From assembly GCA_964251965.1 (NCBI GenBank), contig CAXULQ010000002.1, forward strand, positions 417,688 through 481,687: 64,000 nucleotides of DNA, read 5' to 3'. The DNA comes from Mucilaginibacter_A sp964251965 (lineage in GTDB: Bacteria; Bacteroidota; Bacteroidia; Sphingobacteriales; Sphingobacteriaceae). The notes beneath the pieces are model-generated. The model was not told the origin of the DNA. It saw only the letters and a list, made by a program, of their open reading frames with translations, and did not search any database. Made by a program: the position numbers and the translations under genes. The stretch's first letter is position 1. The number at the start of each line of letters is the position of its first letter. Shown here in pieces: positions 44,356 through 54,514 of the stretch.

Positions 44356-45708
44356 ATGGTTCAGAAGATACTAATTTTTACGGTAATTACTGTTGGTTAT
44401 TTTGTATGGTACCTTATATTAAATTTTGAAAAGAAAAGTACCTCTCATTTACTATTGAGTTTTGTCATAACAAATATTCCTTTTCAAATGTCTATTCCTG
44501 CTTTTTTACCCACTTATTCGGCGGGTGTGTCTACTGGCAGCTTCACAGCTAAATTTTTCCTCACTATACCTTTAATAGTATCCCTTATATTACTTTGCAA
44601 GCAAAATAATAAAGGCATTTTTCATCTATATAAAAACGAAAGATGGATTACATGGATATTAGGTTTGGTATTGATATCGTTAATTAACCCTTATAACTTT
44701 GCATTTTTATCAACCTTGGCATTTGCGTTTTTCTTTTTGTCATACATACTTTTTTTCAAGTTAATCTACAATACAACATCCCCGATTGTAATCATTAACG
44801 GTGTTTATTTAAGTTTTAACATATTGTGTGTTTTGCAATTTGTTTTAGCTATTTTATATCCGCTACTGAATATGTCATTTGTTACTGCAATTTTTCAGAC
44901 TGGGGGAGAGCAATGGGCCACCAGGGTGGGTACCAGGCCTGGTGCTATAGGAGTATTTGTAACACCTGCAAATTTGGGTTTATACACAACTATAGCATCT
45001 TGTTTCTTTTTTGCGTCTTTTTTAAGTAATTATAAAAAGAAAACAAGTTTGTTGCTATTATCACTTAGTACACTAACCATTTTTCTAACTTATTCAAGAA
45101 CCTCATATATTACATTAACCTTCGTTTTGTTTATAATATACTATATTAACAAAAATGCAAAAAAAGCAATCCTATCATTTAGAATGCTTTTTTTTGGATT
45201 GCTTCCTGCATTATTAGTTATTTATTGGCTAATTTATTATTCGCCACTTAACTCAACTTTTCTTGAAACAGATGCTGGTGATATGTACGAGGCACGGTTT
45301 GATCACTGGTTAATTGGCTTAGAAATATTTAAAAGTTCGCCTATTTTTGGTGTTGGTATAAATACACATTTAGAATTTATTAGTAGAAATGTTAAACTAT
45401 ATAGGGAAATTCATAACGAATTTCTTACAACTAATCCAATTCATAACACACATTTAATAATTCTTGCGGAAACAGGTATAATTGGGTTGTTAATGTGGAT
45501 ATATTTTATAGTTTCATCTATAAAAAAGGCAAAACTTAATGTTGCAAATAGCAATAATTTAATATTGTCGCTAACTCAAATTGGATTGCTTGTGACATAC
45601 ATCATTTATGGAGTTACAGATTGGGCACCGCTTTCTCTGTCCACATTCCCCATATTTTTAATGTTTACCTTCTTTTTCAACAAGTATAGTTTCACTAATG
45701 CAATGTAG
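44356..45708 (+). CDS. Wzy-type O-antigen/EPS polymerase
   Basis: A 450-residue membrane protein with about 11-12 helices. The O-antigen ligase/polymerase family loop is present: TRVGTRPGAIGVFVTPANLG near residues 194-213 and YEARFDHWLIGLEIFKSSPI followed by FGVGINTHLE near 309-338, then NPIHNTHLIILAETGIIGLL near 360, which has the conserved His. It joins repeat units on the periplasmic side. It is unrelated in detail to the polymerase at 26592-27932, so the two make different polymers. Confidence 0.88.
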   Translation: MVQKILIFTVITVGYFVWYLILNFEKKSTSHLLLSFVITNIPFQMSIPAFLPTYSAGVSTGSFTAKFFLTIPLIVSLILLCKQNNKGIFHLYKNERWITWILGLVLISLINPYNFAFLSTLAFAFFFLSYILFFKLIYNTTSPIVIINGVYLSFNILCVLQFVLAILYPLLNMSFVTAIFQTGGEQWATRVGTRPGAIGVFVTPANLGLYTTIASCFFFASFLSNYKKKTSLLLLSLSTLTIFLTYSRTSYITLTFVLFIIYYINKNAKKAILSFRMLFFGLLPALLVIYWLIYYSPLNSTFLETDAGDMYEARFDHWLIGLEIFKSSPIFGVGINTHLEFISRNVKLYREIHNEFLTTNPIHNTHLIILAETGIIGLLMWIYFIVSSIKKAKLNVANSNNLILSLTQIGLLVTYIIYGVTDWAPLSLSTFPIFLMFTFFFNKYSFTNAM

Positions 45709-45720
45709 CGTTTAATTAAG

Positions 45721-46830
45721 ATGAAGGAATTAATTTTTTTAACAAGCGAGGACCTGCTTGATGTTGATATGCCTGTAGTTAAAGAGATAAACTCTTCATA
45801 TTCTCATCAATTTAATGTTACGTGGATAATTGTACTCCGTATGTACGGGTGGTTTAGCGAAGACGAACTTGTTTCTTTTTGTAATGATAACCGTATCAAG
45901 TATAAAATACTTATTCAAAAAGAGAAGCTAAAGAATCCATTAAATATCCTATTTTATTTAAAATTGCTAAGAATAATTAAAAGTTATAACCCTGATATTA
46001 TTTACGAAAGTTACTGGGGTGTACCTTTTATGCATCTTTTACGGTGGATTTTTTTAAAGAAAAACAAATTCGTTATTGCAGTGCACGACGTTGTAGAACA
46101 TTATAAAATGGACAACGCATATATACGTACATTTTATTACTCGTTTTTAATTCAAACCTACCAAAACTTTCACATTTTTTCAAAAAGTCAGTTAAAAATC
46201 TTTAATGAACGTTTTCAAAACAAACGTTCATTCTACAGTCCCTTATGTTTAAAAAATTTTGGGACGTCCGAGGGAGTACCAACGAAAGATAAAAGTATAA
46301 CAAATTTTCTTTTTTTTGGAATCATCCGACCCAATAAAGGGCTTGATCTTATTATCGAAGCGGCAAACAGATTAGGCGAAAAAAACAATAATTTTCACAT
46401 AGTTATTGCCGGAAAATGTGATGACTGGAAGCAATATGCTAGCTTAATAAAACATTCCAAACATTTTACTTGCAAAATTAGAAATATCGAAAAAATCGAA
46501 GTTCCCACCTTATTTAATGAAACGCATTTTTTGCTTTTGCCTTATCGAGATGTAACCCAAAGCGGTGTGCTATTATCAGCTTATAATTATAGGGTGCCAG
46601 CAATTGCATCAAAGTTAGAATGGTTTGAAGAATACATCAATGATAATGTCAACGGATATTTATTTGAAAGCCAAAATATAGATGAACTTGTGATAAGCAT
46701 GGAAACAGCCATAAATCTCAATCAAGAAAAGTATGAACAAATTACTAGACAGTTAGATAAATTTATAACTGACGAAATAAGTGTAAAAAGAATTACTAAA
46801 AATTATGCTGATTTTTTTCAAAATATATAA
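45721..46830 (+). CDS. GT4 family glycosyltransferase
   Basis: A 369-residue retaining GT-B glycosyltransferase. The donor domain carries FLFFGIIRPNKGLDLIIEA near residues 197-215 and, near 275-300, LPYRDVTQSGVLLSAYNYRV, the E-x7-E region replaced by an SGV-type loop as in a subset of GT4 enzymes. The N-terminal domain starts directly without a signal. It is 12 bp after the polymerase gene and 5 bp before the acetyltransferase, inside an operon. Confidence 0.9.
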   Translation: MKELIFLTSEDLLDVDMPVVKEINSSYSHQFNVTWIIVLRMYGWFSEDELVSFCNDNRIKYKILIQKEKLKNPLNILFYLKLLRIIKSYNPDIIYESYWGVPFMHLLRWIFLKKNKFVIAVHDVVEHYKMDNAYIRTFYYSFLIQTYQNFHIFSKSQLKIFNERFQNKRSFYSPLCLKNFGTSEGVPTKDKSITNFLFFGIIRPNKGLDLIIEAANRLGEKNNNFHIVIAGKCDDWKQYASLIKHSKHFTCKIRNIEKIEVPTLFNETHFLLLPYRDVTQSGVLLSAYNYRVPAIASKLEWFEEYINDNVNGYLFESQNIDELVISMETAINLNQEKYEQITRQLDKFITDEISVKRITKNYADFFQNI

Positions 46831-46835
46831 AAATT

Positions 46836-47369
46836 ATGAATTGTTTTAAAAGCTTGTTTTTCGGGATAAGAAATGATTATAAGGCTTATGCAAAAGAATC
46901 AGGTAGCACGATTAAGCCTTTAGCAAAAATTCATTATTACTGCAATACAATATTTAGGTTTAGTCATTTTTTTTACCAGGTTAGATTATTACCTGTTGCT
47001 AAAATGCTTTGGCTAGTAAACCGTCTTGTGTTTTCAATAGATATTGATCCTGGTGCTAAACTGAATGGAGGTTTTGTAATTATACACGGTGTCGGAATCG
47101 TAATTGGCCGTTACGTGGTTTCGGAAGGAAATTTTCACATTTTTCAAGGAGCAACATTAGGTGGTAACTATGGTAAGAAACGCTATTACAAGAACATTCT
47201 AATTACGCAGCCCTACTTAGAAAATAATATAATAATTGGAATGAATGCAGTTGTGATAGGACCTGTAGTACTTGAATCGGGTGTTAAAGTAGGTGCAAAT
47301 GCGGTGGTAACTAAAGATATGCCAGCGGGTAGCATAGTCGTTGGAAGTAATAAAATTTTAAATAAATGA
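46836..47369 (+). CDS. Serine O-acetyltransferase-like hexapeptide transferase
   Basis: A 177-residue acetyltransferase of the CysE-like type. The N-terminal helical part resembles short EpsM/CpsD-type sugar acetyltransferases; hexapeptide repeats start at SIDIDPGAKLNGGFVIIHGV near residues 68-87 (His as probable base), with GRYVVSEGNFHIFQGATLGG and VKVGANAVVTKDMPAGSIVV following. Its ATG follows the previous stop by 5 bp and its end overlaps the next ATG (ATGA). It is a distant paralogue of the enzyme at 43604-44092. Confidence 0.9.
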   Translation: MNCFKSLFFGIRNDYKAYAKESGSTIKPLAKIHYYCNTIFRFSHFFYQVRLLPVAKMLWLVNRLVFSIDIDPGAKLNGGFVIIHGVGIVIGRYVVSEGNFHIFQGATLGGNYGKKRYYKNILITQPYLENNIIIGMNAVVIGPVVLESGVKVGANAVVTKDMPAGSIVVGSNKILNK

Positions 47370-48364
47370 TACAAATGCCTTTAGAAATATTGTCACTTAC
47401 TGAAGACCTAAATTTTTACGGCGGTGCACAAAAAGTTTTAATGGATGTACACGAGGGTATTAGGCAAAAATACACTGCGAAAGTTGTGGGTTTGATAGAT
47501 TTTAAAGATCTGCACCCCAAATATAAAATTAAAGAAGAAGAGTATATTAAATTAACTAATCCTTTTTTTTTAAATAACAAAATCCTAATAGTCCATTGCA
47601 GAAACTATATCGCTAAAATAATGATATTAAAACATTTATTATTTTTGAATACTAAGGTTTTATATGTTTCTCATAATGTTTACAATACTCATCGTTGGTT
47701 AACATTTTTCCCTGATGATATTATATCAATCTCAGAGAAAGTGACTCATAATATCCACTCTTATTTTAGAGTAAAAAACAAGCGTATTAGGTTGATCTAC
47801 AATGGTATAAAGGATGAATATAAGCCTTCGCCTCCTAATAAAAAAGATAAAATTATTATTCTTTACCTAGCAAGAGTAAATGGCGTTAAACGACAGCTTA
47901 AAATTGTTGATAATCTGGCTGGTAAGTTATCTCCTAAAATAGAAATACAGTTTGGTGGTACCGGGGAGGATTACGAACAGTTAGTGCAGGTATGCAAACA
48001 AACAAAAGGATTTTCGGCACTAGGTTTCATAGAAAATGTAGGCGATGTAATTAGAAGTGCACAGTACTTAATGCTCTTTTCTAGTCAGGAAGGATTATCT
48101 ATATCCTTGTTAGAGGGTGTTATGTATGGTAAACCTCTGTTAGTTAATGACGTAGGAGGGAATTTGGAAATAGGTATTCCTGGTAAAAATGCAATTTTTT
48201 TAAATGACGATTGGAATAATTTAGCGGATCAGATAAATAACCTTGTTAGCATTACAGAAAGTGAATATGAAAGCATGAGCGTAAATAGCAGAATGCGTTA
48301 CGAGAATATGTTTACCTACAATAAGATGATTGCTAATTACGCAAAGGTAATAGAAGAGTTGTGA
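47366..48364 (+). CDS. GT4 family glycosyltransferase
   Basis: A 332-residue retaining GT-B enzyme. It has LTEDLNFYGGAQKVLMDVHE near residues 11-30 (GGA[QE]-type loop of the acceptor domain), VLYVSHNVYNTHRW near 95, and the donor domain with IILYLARVNGVKRQLKIV near 169-186 and MLFSSQEGLSISLLEGVMYG near 237-256, the E-x7-E region. It overlaps the upstream acetyltransferase gene by four bases and is followed by the flippase. Confidence 0.92.
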   Translation: MIQMPLEILSLTEDLNFYGGAQKVLMDVHEGIRQKYTAKVVGLIDFKDLHPKYKIKEEEYIKLTNPFFLNNKILIVHCRNYIAKIMILKHLLFLNTKVLYVSHNVYNTHRWLTFFPDDIISISEKVTHNIHSYFRVKNKRIRLIYNGIKDEYKPSPPNKKDKIIILYLARVNGVKRQLKIVDNLAGKLSPKIEIQFGGTGEDYEQLVQVCKQTKGFSALGFIENVGDVIRSAQYLMLFSSQEGLSISLLEGVMYGKPLLVNDVGGNLEIGIPGKNAIFLNDDWNNLADQINNLVSITESEYESMSVNSRMRYENMFTYNKMIANYAKVIEEL

Positions 48365-48389
48365 ATATAACAGGTGTTGATAATTGATC

Positions 48390-49856
48390 ATGAGTTTATA
48401 TATTAATATTCGCAACAAAAGCACGACTTTATTTAATAATACTCTATTTAAAAACAGTAGTTGGGGAGTGGTATCACAGGTCTCGCAAACAGTTTTTTTG
48501 AGTTTGTTTTTTGTGATACTTGCCAGAAAATTTCCAACAACAATATTTGCCAAATACATTATAGCAAATGCTATTTACCAATTGGTTGCTGCTTTTTCAA
48601 CAATGGGGCTTACTCAATGGTTTATTAGAGAGTTTATTAGTACTACAAATAGAGATAAATTAACAGGAAGATTTTTTAAGACTCAAGTATATTTTGGCGT
48701 TGCGTTTTACATCGTAAACATCATAGTTGCCTATACTGTTTATGATGATCATTTTACTCGTTTATTGATTATTGTTTTAGGAGTAAACGTAGTGTTTGAC
48801 AATTTAATAAACGTAATAAAATGCCTGAATGTCGCAGAGTTTCAGCAAAAAAAGACTTTTGTTATACTAACTTTAGAAAGTCTGCTAAAGTTTATAGCGG
48901 GTTGCATATTATTTGTTTACACACTATCTATCATTAAATTATCTTTAATTCTAATATCTATAAGATTTCTAACCCTTAATCTTTTTCTAAATTTTGGTTC
49001 TTCAAACTCTTTGAATATAAAATCTTTTTGGAAACACGAGGTATCCTACGTTGATATTAAAAAATTAGTTTTTTTAAACTGGGCATTTGTAATTATTGGC
49101 GGTGTATCTATAATTAACTGGCGAATTGCAAATATTATTATTTCGAAAACACTTACTTCATATGATGTAGCTAATTATGAGATTTCATTCAAGGTCTTTT
49201 CAATTGCCCAAATTCTCCCTGTAGTTATTTCAACATCCGTTTTTCCCATGCTTGTAAAATTATACGCCAAAATTGATAGCAACGAATTTTTGGTATTTTT
49301 CAAAAAAGTACATTTATATTATCTTCTATTCGGATGGTTTTCTTATACCTTTATTTACACATTTTCTAATATATTAATAGTATTTGTTTTTGGTGAGAAA
49401 TACTTAAGCAATCCAGACTTAACAAAACAAATGTTTTTAACTATTTTACTATTTCCGACCGCGTTACTGCAGGCTAATGTGTTAATTACATTAAAATTAG
49501 AGAAAATGGATATGTTGTTTAACATAATAGCTTTAGTTATAAATGTTACAATGTGTGTAATTGGTCTATCTTATATAAGATCATTAAGCGTAATTAATTA
49601 TTCGATATTTGGTTCCTTTCTAATATTTCACATCTTGCAAGATGTTTTATTGGTTAGGAAAAATATCATTTCTGTAAAGTCGGTATTAAGATTTTACTTC
49701 TTTACTTTTTTATTTATTTTTGGCTTTATTTCCCTAGCGAAATTTTTCAATACTTATGTTGTATTCATAACAATTTGGCTGTTCATAATGCTATCATTAA
49801 TGCCTTGGAAAGCTATAACATCTATTGGGTTAACTAAGATTTTTGTAAAACCATAA
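48390..49856 (+). CDS. Wzx-type flippase (MOP superfamily)
   Basis: A membrane protein of about 488 residues with 12-14 hydrophobic segments, the second oligosaccharide flippase of the window. The opening NTLFKNSSWGVVSQVSQTVF and FFVILARKFPTTIFAKYIIA are typical of the first two helices of Wzx proteins, and RIANIIISKTLTSYDVANYE marks the start of the second half. I use the ATG at 48390; the longer frame begins at a TTG two codons upstream. It ends block 3, converging with the wzc at 50070. Confidence 0.9.
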   Translation: MSLYINIRNKSTTLFNNTLFKNSSWGVVSQVSQTVFLSLFFVILARKFPTTIFAKYIIANAIYQLVAAFSTMGLTQWFIREFISTTNRDKLTGRFFKTQVYFGVAFYIVNIIVAYTVYDDHFTRLLIIVLGVNVVFDNLINVIKCLNVAEFQQKKTFVILTLESLLKFIAGCILFVYTLSIIKLSLILISIRFLTLNLFLNFGSSNSLNIKSFWKHEVSYVDIKKLVFLNWAFVIIGGVSIINWRIANIIISKTLTSYDVANYEISFKVFSIAQILPVVISTSVFPMLVKLYAKIDSNEFLVFFKKVHLYYLLFGWFSYTFIYTFSNILIVFVFGEKYLSNPDLTKQMFLTILLFPTALLQANVLITLKLEKMDMLFNIIALVINVTMCVIGLSYIRSLSVINYSIFGSFLIFHILQDVLLVRKNIISVKSVLRFYFFTFLFIFGFISLAKFFNTYVVFITIWLFIMLSLMPWKAITSIGLTKIFVKP

Positions 49857-50069
49857 ATAAATGCATCTGTTAATTATAACAATGGTGTAGTAAATACATT
49901 GATATCTAACGATTTTAATTTATATAGGCATTATATTATTGGATCAGAATTTACTCACTTTAAATAATCTAACCAAATTCTGTTTATCTGTTAATAATCT
50001 TGTTACAGAAACGGTACTATTATCTAATTATCTTAACTATTATCGTTTTAGATTTTAAAATTTATGTAA

Positions 50070-52433
50070 TTAAAATCTATTTGAGAAATCACTAAAAGCT
50101 GAACTCAGTCTATTGCTTTTTTCAGCACTGTCATAATATTTATTGATATACTTATAACCATAGCCATACCTAATCCTTTCAATACCATTAAAGATTATGT
50201 TGATATTCGAGAGCTGTTTTTGGTCATTCAATTCTTTTATAAAGTCTAATTCCGATTTCTCAGTAAAACCCTGCCTAATCATATAAAAAGTTTGATCAGC
50301 TAATCGGGAAAGAATCATAGCATCTGGAACCAAATGTACAGGAGGACTATCAATAATGATATCGTCGTATAAATTTTGCAAACTTAGAATTAGGCCCTTC
50401 AGTTGTTTTCTTTCCAATAACTCAGATGGATTACTGATGTTTATTCCGCTGCCAATCAGATCTAAATTTTGATCTATACCAGAGGTTTGAATGATAGCTG
50501 ATAATTCGGCTTTTCCTAAAATATAATCTGTAATGCCAGGATGATTTTCAGACAAGTTAAAAGTTTTAGTTAACTGAGGCTTACGCAAATCCAGTTCAAG
50601 AACAATTGTTTTTCTACCAGAATAGGCAAGTGCAAGTGCAAGGTTACTACTAACAAAACTCTTCCCCTCACTAGGGATACTTGAAGTTAACAGAGTAGTC
50701 CTTCCACTTTCTTTTTCGCTATACAAATAATGCATCTTAGTACGTAGTGTCCTAAACTGCTCACCAACGGCTGTTGTGCCACTATTAATTACAATTGGAT
50801 TTTTTAAGACTTCATAAGGGAGTTCGGCTATTACAGGAATATTAACCTTGTCTTTTATTTCCTGTAAAGACGTAATTTTATTGCTCAGGCTATTTCTAAC
50901 AAAGATTAGCCCTGCGGGTAAGCCTAGACCTAAAGCCATAGCGGCAGCAAAGGCTAAAGGTTTAGTTGATTTAGCTGAGCCGGAATAAGCATGGTCAACA
51001 ATACGGTCATCAGCTATGGTTGAAGCATAACTTACTGCTATTTCTTCCCGTTTTTGCAGGAGATAGGTATATAAATTTTCTTTAATCTCCTGCTGTCTTT
51101 TCATACTAACATATTCGCGTTCCTGTGTTGGAATACTTTTAATGGAAGATTCAAATTTTGCATTATATGTTTGCAGCTTTTGCCTTGAGTTTAGTAATGA
51201 GGAACGTATATTTCTAACACTCTCCCTGATTGCATTACGGGTGGTTTGGAGCTGGGTATTTATAGCTTCAAAATCTGGGTTTGTTTCCGGCGTAGTAGTA
51301 AGCAGTTTATCGTGTTGCAATTGTAATTCAGACAATTTACCGATCATTACAGTTAATGCAGGATCAGAGATGCCTAAAGTAGCCGGAGCTCTACCTGTAT
51401 TTTTAGAGGAACTGATATAATTTTCGATTCCATCAATTACACTTAGTTGTACATTTACCTCATTTAGGCGTGTGTCATTAGCCTGCATATTTTCCAAACT
51501 AATCTTGGAATCAGAACTTATGTCTGTTAAACCTCTGCTGCTTTTAAAGCCTTCTATTTCTTTTTCTGCCTCAGCTAATTCGGTACTTAAAGAAGCTAAT
51601 CTTTGGTCTATAAAATCTAATGTACTTTTTGTTTCACGGTTTTTTTCCGTTTTACCCGAAAGATTATAATTATAGATTAAACGGTTTAAAATATCTTTTC
51701 CTCTTTGGGGTAAACCATCATTAAGGGTTAAAGTAAGGGTTGTTGCTAACTTATCGGATAAACTTACGTCAATTGCTTTTTGGTATTGCAAGGAGGTAAT
51801 GTCAGGATTAGTAAGTGTTATTTCAATTATCGCGCCTTTGTATTGAGGAAATGTTGATGTTGGCTCTAATTTCCAGGTACCAAAACTGTTGGTAAAATGA
51901 TCCTTAAAAGAATACTCTTTTAATTTTCCATTAGACAATTGGAGGTAAAATGTGTCTTTGTTTTTAATAACAATATTGAATTTATTATCATTTAAATCAC
52001 CCTTTACTTCAATTAAATTAAATTTAATCGGAGTGGATTTATATAGATCTTGCTTGACTAAAAAGCCTTCTTTTTTTTGGTAGGAAACCCACAGTTTTAA
52101 ATCCTGCACCATTTGTCCAATAAGTTGTTTCGATTTTAAAATTTCGATTTCGTTCTCTATAATTTTTGCATTGTTTAATAGGTCCAATTTCTCAAGTGCT
52201 TGCTGTTGGTCTGGAGTTTTCTTTTCATCTTTAATCTGTAATGATGCTTTAATTTCATAAGTAGGTTTGACAGTTTGCAGATAGAGTAACAAACTTATCG
52301 CAGCTATAATTAAACCAATAATAAAAAGCGGCCAGTGATACAGATATCTATTGAAAACGATTGTTATATCAGTTGCCTGAGCGTTTTTTTCAGCAACTGT
52401 AAACGTGGTATACTGAATTGGTTGTGTACTCAT
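50070..52433 (-). CDS. wzc: Wzc-type bacterial tyrosine kinase / polysaccharide co-polymerase
   Basis: A 787-residue kinase, close in design to the copy at 11323-13686. It has helix 1 near residues 33-52 (PLFIIGLIIAAISLLLYL), a Wzz/GNVR periplasmic coiled coil, helix 2 near 500-520, and the kinase motifs SIPSEGKSFVSSNLALA, VLELDLRKPQ and YDDIIIDSPPVH. The tail YGYGYKYINKYYDSAEKSN is the tyrosine cluster. It pairs with the lipoprotein encoded 8 bp upstream (52442). Its transcription converges on block 3, so it may be the export apparatus of that block in the opposite orientation. Confidence 0.96.
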   Translation of the reverse strand: MSTQPIQYTTFTVAEKNAQATDITIVFNRYLYHWPLFIIGLIIAAISLLLYLQTVKPTYEIKASLQIKDEKKTPDQQQALEKLDLLNNAKIIENEIEILKSKQLIGQMVQDLKLWVSYQKKEGFLVKQDLYKSTPIKFNLIEVKGDLNDNKFNIVIKNKDTFYLQLSNGKLKEYSFKDHFTNSFGTWKLEPTSTFPQYKGAIIEITLTNPDITSLQYQKAIDVSLSDKLATTLTLTLNDGLPQRGKDILNRLIYNYNLSGKTEKNRETKSTLDFIDQRLASLSTELAEAEKEIEGFKSSRGLTDISSDSKISLENMQANDTRLNEVNVQLSVIDGIENYISSSKNTGRAPATLGISDPALTVMIGKLSELQLQHDKLLTTTPETNPDFEAINTQLQTTRNAIRESVRNIRSSLLNSRQKLQTYNAKFESSIKSIPTQEREYVSMKRQQEIKENLYTYLLQKREEIAVSYASTIADDRIVDHAYSGSAKSTKPLAFAAAMALGLGLPAGLIFVRNSLSNKITSLQEIKDKVNIPVIAELPYEVLKNPIVINSGTTAVGEQFRTLRTKMHYLYSEKESGRTTLLTSSIPSEGKSFVSSNLALALAYSGRKTIVLELDLRKPQLTKTFNLSENHPGITDYILGKAELSAIIQTSGIDQNLDLIGSGINISNPSELLERKQLKGLILSLQNLYDDIIIDSPPVHLVPDAMILSRLADQTFYMIRQGFTEKSELDFIKELNDQKQLSNINIIFNGIERIRYGYGYKYINKYYDSAEKSNRLSSAFSDFSNRF

Positions 52434-52441
52434 AATGACGG

Positions 52442-53209
52442 TTACCGGTATAGGTTAGAAAGAACAATGGCAATGATAGAAAGCCCAGAAAGCACTAAGG
52501 TTGCTGTGCGATAACCACGGTCAACAGTAGCGTATTTAGTTCGGTCTGGTTGTACATATATTTCGTCATTATTTTTTAAATAGTAGTAAGGTGATTCAAA
52601 CAATTTTTTGGAGGTTAGGTCGATCGGTATAAAGTTTCTTTTTCCATCTTGTTCCCTAATCAACATTACATTGGTACGTATAGCTGTAATATTTAGGTCT
52701 CCAGCCAAACTTAATGCTTGGGTAATGGTAGTCCGTTCATTTTGAAGGGTGTAAATATTAGGCCGCAATACATCTCCAAAAACAGAAACTTTTAAATTTA
52801 GTATCCGGATGTTTACTACAGGGTCTTTATAATAAATAAGTAATAGTTGGTTTAACTCATCCCGCAATTCAGTTGTAGTGGAGCCTGCAGCTTTTATATT
52901 TCCAATTAATGGTAAATGAATATTACCTTTTTGATCCACTACATAGCCCGTTATAGGCTTATCGGGCGAACTATCGGTATTATTTCCATTTGCAAGACTA
53001 AATATAGCAGAAGATTCTTGATTTCTACTACTCACATTAACGCTTAAAATATCTGCTGGCTGTATGGTTAATGGCGAAAAGTTTTCGACTTGCTCTTTAG
53101 AAGGTGTAGTATGATTTAGGTCTTGAAAATAGGGGATGTTTTTGTAAGAGCCACACGAACTGAAAAGAATAATTAGAAATGTATTGTAAAAAGTAATTTT
53201 TTTAATCAT
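52442..53209 (-). CDS. wza: Wza-like outer-membrane polysaccharide export lipoprotein
   Basis: The third export lipoprotein. I start it at the ATG 53207-53209, because MIKKITFYNTFLIILFSSCG is a proper lipoprotein signal with lipobox FSSC; the longer frame adds 11 residues before it. The export domain has LTIQPADILSVNVSSRNQES, KGNIHLPLIGNIKAAG and an SLBB-like KVSVFGDVLRPNIYTLQ; the end is a hydrophobic segment (GYRTATLVLSGLSIIAIVLS). It resembles the copies at 13692 and 20679. Confidence 0.92.
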   Translation of the reverse strand: MIKKITFYNTFLIILFSSCGSYKNIPYFQDLNHTTPSKEQVENFSPLTIQPADILSVNVSSRNQESSAIFSLANGNNTDSSPDKPITGYVVDQKGNIHLPLIGNIKAAGSTTTELRDELNQLLLIYYKDPVVNIRILNLKVSVFGDVLRPNIYTLQNERTTITQALSLAGDLNITAIRTNVMLIREQDGKRNFIPIDLTSKKLFESPYYYLKNNDEIYVQPDRTKYATVDRGYRTATLVLSGLSIIAIVLSNLYR

Positions 53210-53242
53210 TATAAAATAGATATATAGAAACACTATTAACAT

Positions 53243-53876
53243 TTTAAAGATATAATTTATATTCTAAAAATACATAAAAACCTGTTAAAATTTAAATGAC
53301 GGAAATGTTATGATTCTAAATAAACAGGTTTGGATTGCTCTTTTGCTGTAGATAAACGAAAAAAAGGCCCTCAGACAATCGCTATATCTTTTGCTGTTCC
53401 TTATTTAATTTTTCCAAAAAAACAGAATACTTTATTTTCATAAGTCATCACTTTATTTATTGTGTCCCACTTTACTGATCGGCTTAAATTTAAAATCGCA
53501 TGCAGTTTGGCATTATCAATATTCCTTAAATCAATCAAAAACACTAACTGCAAGATAAGTCTGATTTAATTCAATAATTGCTTTGATCTTTCTTGTGTTG
53601 GTTGCTCTAAAACTTATGCATCCATCAAGATCACAAACCCATAACTTATAGTTAAAAGCTTAGTTTAGTACAAGTTAAACTTACTTTTCATAAAAAACAC
53701 AAGTTTATTTGAATTATTGCAATACAACTACCCATTAGTAAGTACCTAAAAAAGGGGTATTAATACAAAAAGAAACAGGTATTAATACTTGCTCTTAAAT
53801 TAATAATTGCTTATACATTCAAATACTTTTAAAACTGTTAATATAAACCATGCCAACCATTATATTTTTATAAGCT
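53243..53876. other. Gene-free stretch upstream of ssb
   Basis: About 630 bp. A minus-strand frame without a start (about 53400-53640) reads pieces such as LRNIDNAKLHAILNLSRSV with stops on either side, perhaps an old gene fragment. TATATTTT near 53864 is close to a -7 box and could serve ssb. Nothing else is recognisable. Confidence 0.4.
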
Positions 53877-54233
53877 ATGTTTACAAACTCTGGTATAAAT
53901 AAGGTATTTCTTTTGGGCAGTATAGGTAAAGAACCGCGCCTGCTTAATTTTGACGATCAACAAAATGTTTTATGTTTTCCGCTGGTAACGAATGAAACGA
54001 TCAAAAAAAACGGTGAAGATTTTGAACTTACAGAATGGCATAACATCAAGGTGCCGAAAGAAGTTGCGGCATCAACAAGACAGACTTTACAAAAAGGACA
54101 TTTGCTTTATTTAGAAGGTAAAATACAAACACGCAGTTTTTATGATGACAAGCAGATCAAGAATTATAAGCTTGAAATTATTGTAACCAAGTTCCAGGTT
54201 TTAAATACTGTTTTGGAAATGCAAAAAGTTTGA
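53877..54233 (+). CDS. ssb: Single-stranded DNA-binding protein
   Basis: A 118-residue OB-fold protein. The opening GINKVFLLGSIGKEPRL is the SSB signature (xNKVxLxGxLGxDPE-type), followed by FPLVTNE and LTEWHNIKVPKEVA near residues 50-63 and KGHLLYLEGKIQTRSFYDDK near 73-92. There is no acidic C-terminal DxDxxF tail, so it is a short paralogue rather than the main replication SSB. Such small SSBs are usual second copies in Bacteroidota. Confidence 0.93.
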   Translation: MFTNSGINKVFLLGSIGKEPRLLNFDDQQNVLCFPLVTNETIKKNGEDFELTEWHNIKVPKEVAASTRQTLQKGHLLYLEGKIQTRSFYDDKQIKNYKLEIIVTKFQVLNTVLEMQKV

Positions 54234-54514
54234 GAGCTTGTGCGTACTTGTAATTTCTATGTTGAATTATTAAAATACAGGATTTTAATCGTCCACATTA
54301 TCCGTAATTGCTTCTTTGCGGTTTCATCAATTTTCCGCAGAAATAATTGTATATCTTTTTCAATAAGCAAAAAAATTAGTAGCATTGCTATGTAATTCAA
54401 CATTACAAAAACTAATTTTTATAACCTAAATAGCAAACTAACCATTTGCCGGTGCCCGTTTTAAAGGGCTTCTTTATGATTTAATTGCAAGCAATTTGCT
54501 ATTGATTATTGCTG
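54234..54514. other. Gap between ssb and the glycoside-cleavage operon
   Basis: About 280 bp without a gene. GCCCGTTTTAAAGGGCTTCTTT (54454 onward) is a small 4-bp-stem hairpin with a pyrimidine tail, a weak terminator candidate ahead of the operon. Confidence 0.35.
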
